Shown: positions 16,126 to 24,193 of the stretch, in pieces
How the letters are laid out: the number at the start of each line of letters is the position of its first letter
Numbering within the stretch: the stretch's first letter is position 1
NCBI GenBank assembly: GCA_023393755.1
Contig: JAEXCA010000207.1
Location: forward strand, 1 to 31,464
Direction of reading: 5' to 3'
DNA: 31,464 nt
DNA from: Actinomycetes bacterium
GTDB taxonomy: Bacteria > Actinomycetota > Actinomycetes > Propionibacteriales > Propionibacteriaceae
Program-made: the position numbers and the translations under genes
Notes under the pieces: model-generated
What the model was told of the DNA's origin: nothing
Databases searched by the model: none
The model's input: the letters and a program-made list of their open reading frames with translations, nothing else

Positions 16126-18780
16126 ATGACCGTGCCGCTTTCCGCCTACGATCTCCGTACCGAGTACCGGAACAACCCGCTTGGCGTGGCGAGTTCCCGG
16201 CCTCGCCTGACCTGGAGGCTGCGGTCCACCGAGCGTGGCGCTCGGCAGGCCTGGGCGCGTGTCGTCCTGCGCGAGGGCGATCGCGTGGTCTGGGACAGCG
16301 GTCGGGTCGAGACCGCGGACACCATGCTCGTGGTTCCCGATGGGATCGTGTGTTCCCGCACCCGCTACGCCTGGGAACTGGAGCTCGGCGACGACTCGAA
16401 CGGCGTTCACGCCGGTGGCGGCGCGTGGTTCGAGGTGGCCCTGAGTGATCCGGATCACCGCCGGGGCAACTGGATCCACCGGGTGGTCGACGGTGACCGG
16501 GCGATCGACCCACCGAGCTTCTCGACACCCAGCCTGGCCACCCGCCGTCTGTTGCCCGCCCCGCACTTCCGGCGGCCGTTCAGCGTTGCCGCCCCGGTCG
16601 GTCGCGCCCGCCTCTACGCCACGGCTCGTGGGCTGTACCGCCCCTATCTCAACGGCGCTCGGGTCGGCGACCATGAACTGGCTCCCGGCTGGACGGACTA
16701 CAACGACCGGATTCTGTACCAGACCTTCGACGTGACCGATCGGGTCGTCAGTGGTGAGAACGTGCTCGGCATCGTGCTCAGCGACGGCTGGTGGAGCGGA
16801 TTCGTCGGGAGCGACCGCCGCGAACAGGGCTATCACTGGGGACGGTACCCGCAGGCCTGGGCCCAGCTGGTCATCGATTACGAGGACGGCGGGACTGATT
16901 GGGTGACGACCGGCGAGGGCTGGCGCTACGCCGACGGTGAGATCCGGTACAGCGATCTGCTGATGGGTGAGTTCGTCGACGCCCGCCTGGGCCTGGGGGA
17001 GTGGGCCACCGCAGGCTACGACGACTCTTCCTGGACGCCGGCGGTCGTGGGGTCGGACGGTCTTGAGACGCTTGTGGCGATGCCCGACGAGCCGATCCGG
17101 GCGATCGAGCGACTCCCTGCCGCGACGGTCGGATCGGGTGATGAGGGTTACATCGTCGACTTCGGCCAGAACATCTCCGGAAGGGTCCGGGTCCGGATCG
17201 ATGAGCCCGCCGGGACCGTCGTCCGCCTCCGCTATGCCGAGGTGCTGGACGATGGTGAGCTCTATCTCGAGAACCTCCGCACCGCGGAGGCCACCGACTG
17301 GTTCATCAGTGCCGGTGTCCCGCGGGACTTCGAGCCGGCCTTCACCTCCCACGGCTTTCGCTACCTCGAGATCAACGGCACCCGTGCGGCGCCGGCGCCC
17401 GCCGACGTGACGGCGGTGGTGCTGCGCAACGACATCCCGTGGGCCGGCGCCCTCCAGACCTCCAGTGCCGACCTGAACCGGCTCGAGCAGAACATCCGGT
17501 GGGGCCAGCGGGACAACTTCGTCGCCGTGCCGACCGACTGTCCGCAGCGCGACGAGCGCCTGGGCTGGACGGCCGACGTCCAGGTGTTCCTCCCGACCGC
17601 CAGTTACAGCGCGGATCTGCTCTCGTTCATGGAACGCTGGCTGCGGGACGTCCGCTACGCACAGACGCCGGAAGGATCCTTCCCCGACGTCGCGCCGAAG
17701 ATCACCATCCTCACCGAAGGCGCTCCGGCCTGGGGCGACGCCGGGGTGATCATCCCGTGGCAGCTGTACCGGTTCTACGGCGACCGCCGGATCCTCGAGG
17801 AGTCGTGGGAATCGATGCGGCGCTGGATCGACTTCCTCGAAGCGAACAACCCGGAGCTGCTCTGGCGCCGCCGGGTGGGCAACAACTACGGCGATTGGCT
17901 GCAACTCGACGTGGAGACGCCACGCGACCTGATTGCGACCGCCTACTTCGCCCACAGCACGAGCCTGGTGGCGCGGACGGCGGCAGTCCTCGGCCGGGTC
18001 GCTGAGGCGGCCAGCTACGGCCGCCTGGCCGAGCGCATCCGGCAGGCCTTCGGGCGGGAGTTCCTCCAACCCGACGCCCGCCTGACCGGCGATACCCAGA
18101 CGGCGTACCTGCTCGCGCTGAGGTTCGGCCTCGTCCCGGAGTTGCGCGCGGAGTTCGCCGCGCACCTGGTGCGGACGATCGAAGCGCGCGGCGTCAGCCT
18201 CACCACCGGCTTCGTCGGGGTGCCGTTGCTCTGCCCGGTGCTCTCCGACATCGGCCGGAACGACCTCGCCTACGCGCTTCTGGAGCGCGACGAGTACCCG
18301 TCGTGGCTGTACTCCGTCCGCCGTGGGGCGACCACCATCTGGGAGCGTTGGGACGGCTGGACGGAGGAAAGGGGCTTCCAGGCCGCGAAGATGAACTCGT
18401 TCAACCACTATTGCCTCGGTTCGATCGGGGAGTGGCTGTACGAGTACGCGGCCGGTATCGGCCAGGAGGCCGAGTCGGCCGGTTTCAGCCGCCTGCGGAT
18501 CGCGCCCCAGGTGGGTGGCACCCTGACGTCGGTCTCCGCCTCGTACGAAACCCCGCGTGGTCGGGTGTCGAGTGCCTGGCACCGGGACGGCGACGACCTC
18601 ACGGTCTCGATCGAGGTGCCGCCCGGAGCGCCCGCGACGGTGGTACTGCCCTTCGTTCCGGACGGGGACGCCGTGGGGGGTCGAGATCCCGGGGTGGGTG
18701 GCCCCAGGGTCCTCAGCAAAGGCGCGTCGGTCGCCGTGAGTGCGGAACCCGGCATGCACCAGTTCCGGGGCCGGCTCTGA
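16126..18780 (+). CDS. Alpha-L-rhamnosidase, glycoside hydrolase family 78
   Basis: An 884-residue inverting glycosidase that releases terminal L-rhamnose from glycosides. It starts with a beta-sandwich (YDLRTEYRNNPLGV), followed by the rhamnosidase N domain (ARGLYRPYLNGARVGDHELAPGWTDY begins near residue 165). A CBM67-like domain (VDFGQNISGRVRVRI) and the (alpha/alpha)6 catalytic domain from about 435 follow. The family signature PTDCPQRDERLGWTAD contains the likely general acid Glu477, and TIWERWDGW holds the likely base Glu740. No signal peptide is seen, so cleavage is intracellular after uptake. GAAAGGA at 16114-16120 precedes the ATG by 5 nt. It is the last gene of the plus-strand transport cluster. 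Confidence 0.96.
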   Translation: MTVPLSAYDLRTEYRNNPLGVASSRPRLTWRLRSTERGARQAWARVVLREGDRVVWDSGRVETADTMLVVPDGIVCSRTRYAWELELGDDSNGVHAGGGAWFEVALSDPDHRRGNWIHRVVDGDRAIDPPSFSTPSLATRRLLPAPHFRRPFSVAAPVGRARLYATARGLYRPYLNGARVGDHELAPGWTDYNDRILYQTFDVTDRVVSGENVLGIVLSDGWWSGFVGSDRREQGYHWGRYPQAWAQLVIDYEDGGTDWVTTGEGWRYADGEIRYSDLLMGEFVDARLGLGEWATAGYDDSSWTPAVVGSDGLETLVAMPDEPIRAIERLPAATVGSGDEGYIVDFGQNISGRVRVRIDEPAGTVVRLRYAEVLDDGELYLENLRTAEATDWFISAGVPRDFEPAFTSHGFRYLEINGTRAAPAPADVTAVVLRNDIPWAGALQTSSADLNRLEQNIRWGQRDNFVAVPTDCPQRDERLGWTADVQVFLPTASYSADLLSFMERWLRDVRYAQTPEGSFPDVAPKITILTEGAPAWGDAGVIIPWQLYRFYGDRRILEESWESMRRWIDFLEANNPELLWRRRVGNNYGDWLQLDVETPRDLIATAYFAHSTSLVARTAAVLGRVAEAASYGRLAERIRQAFGREFLQPDARLTGDTQTAYLLALRFGLVPELRAEFAAHLVRTIEARGVSLTTGFVGVPLLCPVLSDIGRNDLAYALLERDEYPSWLYSVRRGATTIWERWDGWTEERGFQAAKMNSFNHYCLGSIGEWLYEYAAGIGQEAESAGFSRLRIAPQVGGTLTSVSASYETPRGRVSSAWHRDGDDLTVSIEVPPGAPATVVLPFVPDGDAVGGRDPGVGGPRVLSKGASVAVSAEPGMHQFRGRL

Positions 18781-18816
18781 GCCGAGGGCATGGCAGGGGT
18801 TCTCGACTGTGGCATG

Positions 18817-18844
18817 ACTGCCATTTCAGTTCTGCCATTCTAGT
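18817..18844 (+). promoter_or_regulatory. Promoter/operator of the GNAT-like gene (copy B of the shared motif)
   Basis: Half-sites CTGCCATT at 18818-18825 and 18832-18839 are 14 bp apart and the second continues as CTAGT, the same layout as copy A at 10875-10902 relative to its own gene. CTGCCA (18818-18823) and TAGTGA (18841-18846) are spaced 17 bp, which allows -35 and -10 roles. GATATC at 18845-18850 is an alternative -10 box and would make the mRNA nearly leaderless. Confidence 0.6.
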
Positions 18845-18858
18845 GATATCCTCGCGAC

Positions 18859-19260
18859 ATGGGTTCTCTCAGCTACCGCACGCGTCCCGCGCTGACCAAC
18901 GACGATCTCAACGACCTGTTCGGACGGGCCTACAACAAGACCATGTCGGTCGACTTCCAGCGCATCCTTGGCCAGAGCCTGACCTGGATCGGCGGCTACG
19001 ACGGCCAGCTCCTGCACGCCTGGATCAACGTGGCGTGGGACGGCTTCGTCCACGCGTTCCTGGTCGATCGGACGGCGGTGGACGACCCGGATGGTGCCAT
19101 TCGCTCAGAACTCGTGCGGGAAGCCATCGAGGCCATCCGCCGCGATCACCCGACGGTGTTCAAGATTCACACGGACTGCCGTCCTGACGAACTCGCCTGG
19201 CTCGGCGACCTCGGTTTGCAGGAGTTGCCCGGCGGCATCGTCCTGCTCCAGCGGGCATAG
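18859..19260 (+). CDS. Small GNAT-like acetyltransferase
   Basis: A 133-residue protein with the short GNAT pattern: an N-terminal substrate-side half (LTNDDLNDLFGRAYNKT), the central beta strands (IGGYDGQLLHAWINVAWDGFVHAFLVD), and a C-terminal part (VFKIHTDCRPDELAWLGDLGLQELPGGIVLL) in the usual place. The acetyl-CoA loop Q/R-x-x-G-x-G/A that should follow the strand is not recognisable (DDPDGAIRSELV), so activity is uncertain. There is no clear Shine-Dalgarno before the ATG. It has its own copy of the GntR-gene promoter/operator, so it is probably co-regulated with the rhamnoside cluster. Its last 101 bp lie antisense to the next gene. Confidence 0.68.
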   Translation: MGSLSYRTRPALTNDDLNDLFGRAYNKTMSVDFQRILGQSLTWIGGYDGQLLHAWINVAWDGFVHAFLVDRTAVDDPDGAIRSELVREAIEAIRRDHPTVFKIHTDCRPDELAWLGDLGLQELPGGIVLLQRA

Positions 19261-19843
19261 GATCGCCGACCGTTCCGATCTCCCCGGCGATCGGTGCAGC
19301 CGGCAGCGTCCGGGTGCCGACGGAATCGTCCGTGGCCCGGGACTGGGCCCGGAGCGGTGACTGGCGCCAGGCCAGCACGATCAGGAGGGCGATGAGCCAC
19401 CCCGGGACGATCAGCCAGACCAACCGCGGAAGGATCGGACCGATCCCCGCGACAACGGTGGCCAGCACGGCGCCGGATGCCGACACCAGCGTGAGCCCTC
19501 GGGGCTTCCAGCGCGCCACCCAGATCGTGTCGATGAGGATCCCCAGGCCGACGCCGAGCAGTACCAGGACAATCTGCTCCAGTGCTGTCCAGCCGGCGGC
19601 CGCCCCCAGCCAGGTTCCCGTTTGGTCCGGCAACTGGTCCTCGACGGCCTGCTTCCCGAGCGCGCCGTTGTGGGCATGAACCACCACGGAGGCCACCGCG
19701 AGTGCCATGGAGACGATCGATCCGACCAGCAACCCCGCGCAGGGGTCCCGCCCTTCTCTGGGCTTCTGCCTCCTCGCCACAGGACGGACTTCCGTGTTCG
19801 GGGGCGTGCGCAGCTTGATTCGCTTGCCCTTCTGGCGAGCCAC
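19160..19843 (-). CDS. Hypothetical four-helix membrane protein
   Basis: A 227-residue protein not assigned to a family. The N-terminus is strongly basic (ARQKGKRIKLR). Four hydrophobic segments follow: GLLVGSIVSMALAVASVVV, ALEQIVLVLLGVGLGILIDT, LVSASGAVLATVVAGIGPIL and LVWLIVPGWLIALLIVLA. The last 60 residues are Arg/Ala/Pro-rich and partly antisense to the GNAT-like gene. GGAGGT at 19848-19853, 4 nt before the GTG start, supports expression. The tail beyond the last helix may be translated only because no stop occurs earlier. Function unknown. Confidence 0.65.
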   Translation of the reverse strand: MARQKGKRIKLRTPPNTEVRPVARRQKPREGRDPCAGLLVGSIVSMALAVASVVVHAHNGALGKQAVEDQLPDQTGTWLGAAAGWTALEQIVLVLLGVGLGILIDTIWVARWKPRGLTLVSASGAVLATVVAGIGPILPRLVWLIVPGWLIALLIVLAWRQSPLRAQSRATDDSVGTRTLPAAPIAGEIGTVGDPMPAGAGRCRRATPANRGRRARRVRQDGSPCES

Positions 19844-19979
19844 TTCTACCTCCGATGACGGTGTTGCCGCACCCCGGTCGACCGCACGGACGCTCAGCGA
19901 CGCAGTCCGGTGGCGAGCCGATATGCCTCCACATAGCTAAAGAGGGCGGCTCGGGGCTCCTGTTACGGCACATACTGTG

Positions 19980-20015
19980 GTGTTTCGCCTTTCGGTCAGG
20001 CCGGACCGGAAACAC
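19980..20015 (-). terminator. Two-part hairpin downstream of lacI
   Basis: GTGTTTC at 19980-19986 pairs with GAAACAC at 20009-20015, and CGGTC (19993-19997) pairs with GACCG (20004-20008) inside it, with a 6-nt bulge on one side. A second, smaller inverted repeat lies at about 20022-20037. The pair follows the lacI stop (20046) on the minus strand and probably ends the maltodextrin operon. There is no T-run. Confidence 0.35.
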
Positions 20016-20045
20016 CGTTCATCGGGACAGTCCCCGACATGCCGT

Positions 20046-21098
20046 CTAGGAAGCGCTGGGTGGTGAGGCGGTTGAGTCGCGCAGGATGAGGGTGGTGGCG
20101 AGTCGTTGTTGGTGGGTTTGGGGGTCGGTGCTGCCGGAGATGACATCGACGAGGTATTCGGCGGCGAGGCGTCCTTTGGTCAGGATGGGCTGGCGGATGG
20201 TGGTGAGGCCCGGGGTTGTCCAGCTGGCTTCGGCTAGGTCGTCAAACCCTGAGACGGACAGGTCGTGGGGTACCTGGACTCCGGCGTCGCGGGCTGCGTC
20301 CAGTATTCCGAAGGCGATCACATCGCTGAAGGCGACCATGGCGGTGGGTTGCTTGTCTTGGGCCCATAGGGTTCGGAACGCCGTAACTCCGCCGGTGCGG
20401 GTGCAGGGGACTTCGATGATGCTGATCTGGTCGTCATCGGGGGTGAGTTCGGCGGTGGCGAGTGCTTGGATGGCGCCGTGCATCCGGCGTTGTACGGGGC
20501 CTTTCCAGTTGGGGTAGCCGCCGGGAGTGTCGGTTTCGATTGCGACGAAGGCGATCCGGCGGTGCCCTTGGTGGAGGAGGTGTTCAACGAGTTCGCGGAT
20601 ACCGTCAGACTCGTCGATGTCGATGCTGGGGACGTCTTCGTGCCATTCGCTATCGACGAGGACGAATGGGGTGCCGCGCTGGCGCAGGGCGGTGACCTCG
20701 CCCCGGTCGTACTCGAGCCCGCTGACGATGAAGCCGTCGACGGCGGCGTAGGGGATGGCCTTGAGCATGGAGCCGCGCAGTGGCGGAACGAGCAGCAGGG
20801 TGAGGCCTTCGCGCTGGCAGGTCTGTCCGATGCCTTGGAGGAACTGGGTGTAGTAGGGGTTCTCCAGCACCTTGTCGAGTTGCTGCGGCAGCAGCAGGCC
20901 CAGGCTGTCTGTGCGGCGGGTGCGGAGCATCCGGGCGGTCGGGTCCTGGCTGTAGCCGAGCTCCTCGGCGGCGCTATGGATCTTCTTCAGGGTGGCTTCG
21001 GAGAGCTTGCGGGAGTCGTTGAACGCCAGCGACACCGCCGATTTGGAGACGTTGGCGAGGTTGGCGACGTCCTGGATGGTGACGCGGCGGCGGGCCAT
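20046..21098 (-). CDS. LacI-family transcriptional regulator
   Basis: A 350-residue repressor. The N-terminal helix-turn-helix and hinge are standard (TIQDVANLANVSKSAVSLAFND, then RMLRTRRTDSLGLLLP), and the periplasmic-binding-like sensor domain fills the rest, ending in the usual SGFDDLAEASWTTPGLTTIRQP. It probably binds the GTTTA-G-TAAAC palindrome at 27579-27589 and is relieved by a maltodextrin-type ligand; this is inferred from operon content. It is the last gene of the minus-strand operon, and its ATG overlaps the GH13 stop by one base (TGATG at 21100-21096), so it would repress its own synthesis. Confidence 0.93.
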   Translation of the reverse strand: MARRRVTIQDVANLANVSKSAVSLAFNDSRKLSEATLKKIHSAAEELGYSQDPTARMLRTRRTDSLGLLLPQQLDKVLENPYYTQFLQGIGQTCQREGLTLLLVPPLRGSMLKAIPYAAVDGFIVSGLEYDRGEVTALRQRGTPFVLVDSEWHEDVPSIDIDESDGIRELVEHLLHQGHRRIAFVAIETDTPGGYPNWKGPVQRRMHGAIQALATAELTPDDDQISIIEVPCTRTGGVTAFRTLWAQDKQPTAMVAFSDVIAFGILDAARDAGVQVPHDLSVSGFDDLAEASWTTPGLTTIRQPILTKGRLAAEYLVDVISGSTDPQTHQQRLATTLILRDSTASPPSAS

Positions 21099-22429
21099 CA
21101 GCGCGCCTCCAGGATCCGGCTGCCGGGTCCGGTGAACTGGACGGGGTCGCGCCGGAACGGCCGCAGGACGGGGTGCGCCTGCGGGTCGAGGGTGACTCCG
21201 TCACCCCGGTGGACGAGCGCGGCTGCCGCGGCGTCGCCGAGGGTTCGCATGAGGAGGACTGTATCGGCATCGATCGCGTGGACCGACTGGTCGCCGCGGC
21301 GCAGCGCCGGCAGCGCGGCCCGGCGGGCGGTGAGCTCACGGACGCCGGCCAACAGAGAGCCGTCCCAGGCGTCCTCGTCCCAGACCATGCCAGCGCGACA
21401 GCCGGGGTCGTTCTCGCCGGTCATGCCGATCTCGTCGCCGTAGTAGACCATGGGTGCGCCTTCGGCGGCGAACAGCAGGGTGTAGGCGAGCAGCGCGGCA
21501 CCGACGTCACCGCCGTGGCGGGTGAGGACGCGTTCGGTGTCGTGGCTGCCGAGCAGGTTGAGCATGCCGTGGTGGTAGCCGTCCGGGATGCGTTCCCGCA
21601 GTTGGTTGAGCCCATCGGCGAGCGCGAAGGCGTCCACGGTGCGGTTCGCGGTGAAGCCGAGGACGAGGTCGCGCAGGGTGTAGTTCATGGTGCCGTCGGC
21701 GATGTCGCCCTGCAGCCATTCGGCGGGGTCGCGCCATTCCTCGGCGATGATGCACAGGTCGTCCCCGAGGGGTTTCACCACCTCCCGGAACTCGCGCCAG
21801 AAGGTGTGGTTGATGAAGTAGGGCACGTCGAGCCGCCAGCCGTCGATGCCCTGCTCGATCCAGTACCGGGCGACCTTGAAGTGGTGTTCGCGGACTTCGG
21901 GGTTGTAGGCGTTCCACTTGGGCAGGTACCAGCAGCCAGAGCAGGTGCGGTAGTTGGGCGTGGGGTGGGCGGTGACCGGGAACCCCTCGACGGAGAACCA
22001 GTTGACGTACGGGGACGCGGCTTCGTTCGCGATGACGTCCTGGAACGCCCAGTGGCCATAACCGCAGTGGTTGAGGACGGCGTCCAGCACGACCCGGATG
22101 CCGCGGTCGTGACAGGCGGCGATCAATCGTTGGAAGGTGGCCAGGTCGCCCAGCCGGTGATCGATGGCGAAGTAGTCGACGGCGTCGTAGCGGTGGTTGG
22201 TTTCGGCTTCGAAGATCGGGGTGAGGTAGAGCGCGTTCGCACCGATGGACGCGATGTGGTCGAGATGGTTGATGATCCCCTGCAGGTCGCCGCCGAGGAA
22301 GTTCTCCCGGGTCGGTTCGGCGTCCCAACCAACGACGTCGGGCGGGTTCAGCGAGGGATCGGAGTTGGCGAACCGCTCGGGGAAGATCTGGTAGAACACG
22401 GCGTCGGCGAGCCAGTCGGGTGCGGCCAT
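21098..22429 (-). CDS. GH13 glycoside hydrolase (intracellular alpha-amylase/cyclomaltodextrinase type)
   Basis: A 443-residue alpha-amylase-family enzyme that cuts alpha-1,4-glucans or cyclodextrins. The motifs are DAVLNHCGYG (region I), GWRLDVPYF with nucleophile Asp201, IIAEEWRD with acid/base Glu230, and LLGSHDTERV with Asp297 as stabiliser. It starts directly at the barrel (WLADAVFYQIFPERF), without the N-terminal domain of classical neopullulanases and without a signal peptide. GGDLQGIINHLDHIASIGANALYLTPIF and MNYTLRDLVLGF are typical of cyclomaltodextrinase/neopullulanase relatives. The open frame continues upstream to about 23170, but the ATG at 22429 overlaps the permease stop by one base and gives the right N-terminus. 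Confidence 0.92.
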   Translation of the reverse strand: MAAPDWLADAVFYQIFPERFANSDPSLNPPDVVGWDAEPTRENFLGGDLQGIINHLDHIASIGANALYLTPIFEAETNHRYDAVDYFAIDHRLGDLATFQRLIAACHDRGIRVVLDAVLNHCGYGHWAFQDVIANEAASPYVNWFSVEGFPVTAHPTPNYRTCSGCWYLPKWNAYNPEVREHHFKVARYWIEQGIDGWRLDVPYFINHTFWREFREVVKPLGDDLCIIAEEWRDPAEWLQGDIADGTMNYTLRDLVLGFTANRTVDAFALADGLNQLRERIPDGYHHGMLNLLGSHDTERVLTRHGGDVGAALLAYTLLFAAEGAPMVYYGDEIGMTGENDPGCRAGMVWDEDAWDGSLLAGVRELTARRAALPALRRGDQSVHAIDADTVLLMRTLGDAAAAALVHRGDGVTLDPQAHPVLRPFRRDPVQFTGPGSRILEAR

Positions 22430-23250
22430 TAGTCCTTCAATCCGGTGGTGGCGATTCCGCGCACCAGGGCGCGCTGGAAGAACAGGAAGACGATGATGCT
22501 GGGGACGGTCGCGGTCAGGGTGCCGGCCATCAGGTAGTTCCAGGAGGTGCCGTACCGTCCGACGAACGAGGACAGGCCGATCTGGATGGTCCGCATGTCG
22601 TCGTTGTTGGTGACCAGCAGCGGCCAGAGGAAGTCGTTCCAGGCGAACAGGAAGCTGAAGATCCCCAGGGTGGCGAAGGCCGGCGCCGACAGTGGCACGA
22701 TGATCCGCCAGAACACCCCGGCCCGGCTGCAGCCGTCGATCCGGGCGGCCTCCTCCAACTCGACCGGGATGGTGGTGAAGTACTGCCGCAGCAGGATGAT
22801 GCCGAACACGTCGGCCAGCCGGGGCACGATCAGCGCGGCGTAGCTGTCGATCCAGCCCAGGTCGGCCACGATCGCGTACGCCGGGATGATGGTGACGAAG
22901 GTGGGCACCATCAACCCGGCCAGCAACACGGTGAAGACAGTCCGTTTGAATGGGAACTCGAGCCGGGCGAAGGCGTAGGCGGCCAGCGCGTCGAACACCA
23001 GGTGACCGGCGACGATCCCGGCGGCCATGATCAGGCTGTTGGCGTAGTACTGCAGGAACGGTGCCGATTCCCAGGCCCGCAGGTAGTTCTCCCAGTGCCA
23101 GGAGGTGGGCAGGATCGAGGTATTGGTGTAGGTCTCGGCCCGGGTCTGCAGCGAGGTGGTGAACATCCACAGGAAGGGCACCACCACGATCACCGACCCG
23201 GCCAGCAGGGCGGCATGCCGGGCCACGGACGAAGCCGAGCTGGGTTTCAC
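22429..23250 (-). CDS. ABC transporter permease, CUT1 maltodextrin type (MalG-like)
   Basis: A 273-residue membrane permease with six helices. The EAA loop is LEEAARIDGCSRAGVFWRIIVPLSAP, followed by the MalG-type FLFAWNDFLWPLL. The GTG start at 23250 overlaps the upstream permease stop by 4 nt (GTGA) and is preceded by AGGGAGG. The stop overlaps the GH13 start by one base. Its place between a binding protein and two GH13 enzymes points to maltodextrin uptake. Confidence 0.94.
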   Translation of the reverse strand: MKPSSASSVARHAALLAGSVIVVVPFLWMFTTSLQTRAETYTNTSILPTSWHWENYLRAWESAPFLQYYANSLIMAAGIVAGHLVFDALAAYAFARLEFPFKRTVFTVLLAGLMVPTFVTIIPAYAIVADLGWIDSYAALIVPRLADVFGIILLRQYFTTIPVELEEAARIDGCSRAGVFWRIIVPLSAPAFATLGIFSFLFAWNDFLWPLLVTNNDDMRTIQIGLSSFVGRYGTSWNYLMAGTLTATVPSIIVFLFFQRALVRGIATTGLKD

Positions 23251-24182
23251 CGGTCGCCTCCCTCGGCGCCGCTGACCCGCCATTGCACCAGGGTCACGCC
23301 CAGCACCAGGAACAGCGTGACGAACGCGATCGCGGTGCCGTAACCGAACTCGCCCAGCCGGAACGCGGTGCGGTACATGAACATGCCCAGCACCTCGGTG
23401 CCGCCGCGCGGGCCACCCTCGGTGAACACGTAGACCAGGTCGAAGGCCTGGAAGCTGGTGATCAGCGCCTGGACGACCACGAAGAAGGTCATCGGCGACA
23501 GCAGCGGGACGGTGAGGTGGCGCAGCTGCTGCCAACCGGTCGCTCCGTCCAGCCTGGCCGCCTCGTAGATGCTGTGCGGCAGCGACTGCAACGCGGTCAG
23601 GTAGAGCACGGCGTTGAACCCGATGTTCTTCCACACCGTCAGCAGGGTGAGGGCACCGAGGGCGAGCCACCGGTCCTGCAGCCAGTCCGGTCCCTGGATG
23701 CCGACCTGGCCCAGCAAGGCGTTGACGAAACCCGCCGGGTCGAGCAGGTACCGCCACACGATCGCCGCGGCCACCGAGGAGGTGACCACCGGCAGGAAGT
23801 AGATGGTCCGATAGAGACCCAACCCGCGCAGCGGGGCGTCCAGCAGCAGCGCCACCGCCAGCCCGCTGACCACGCTGAGCAGGCACACCCCGACCGCGTA
23901 CAGCACGGTGACCAGCAGGCTGTTCCAGAACTCCGGATCCTCGGTGAGCGCGACGTAGTTCTGCAGACCGACGAACGGCTTCACCGGGTCGAACCCGTTC
24001 CACGAGGTCAGGCTGAGCTGTCCGGCCGCCAGGATCGGATAGAACACGAACACGCCCAACACCACCAGCGCCGGCGCCAGGAAGACCGCTGCGGTGAGGG
24101 TCTGCTCCCGGTCGAACCGACGACGGCGCGGCGGCCCGTCCGGGCTGGTGGTGCCCGGCCGGACCGCCGCTGTGCTGCTCAC
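23247..24182 (-). CDS. ABC transporter permease, CUT1 maltodextrin type (MalF-like)
   Basis: A 311-residue membrane permease. A basic N-terminus (PRRRRFDRE) precedes the first helix (AVFLAPALVVLGVFVFYPIL). The EAA loop is YEAARLDGATGWQQLRHLTVPLLSP, and the MalF-type stretch VYVFTEGGPRGGTEVLGMFMY follows. It starts at GTG 24182, 11 nt after the binding-protein stop, with only a poor ribosome-binding sequence, so it probably relies on coupling to the upstream gene. It ends in a 4-nt overlap with its partner permease. Confidence 0.93.
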   Translation of the reverse strand: MSSTAAVRPGTTSPDGPPRRRRFDREQTLTAAVFLAPALVVLGVFVFYPILAAGQLSLTSWNGFDPVKPFVGLQNYVALTEDPEFWNSLLVTVLYAVGVCLLSVVSGLAVALLLDAPLRGLGLYRTIYFLPVVTSSVAAAIVWRYLLDPAGFVNALLGQVGIQGPDWLQDRWLALGALTLLTVWKNIGFNAVLYLTALQSLPHSIYEAARLDGATGWQQLRHLTVPLLSPMTFFVVVQALITSFQAFDLVYVFTEGGPRGGTEVLGMFMYRTAFRLGEFGYGTAIAFVTLFLVLGVTLVQWRVSGAEGGDR

Positions 24183-24193
24183 TGGATACAGCC

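Noticed and set aside
15928..18759. 943-codon open frame antisense to the GH78 gene
   Set aside because: Low-complexity translation without motifs, complementary to a gene with intact catalytic motifs.
22430..23170. Upstream extension of the GH13 reading frame over the permease gene
   Set aside because: The translation is unlike any glycosidase domain, and the internal ATG at 22429 overlaps the permease stop in the usual coupled way.
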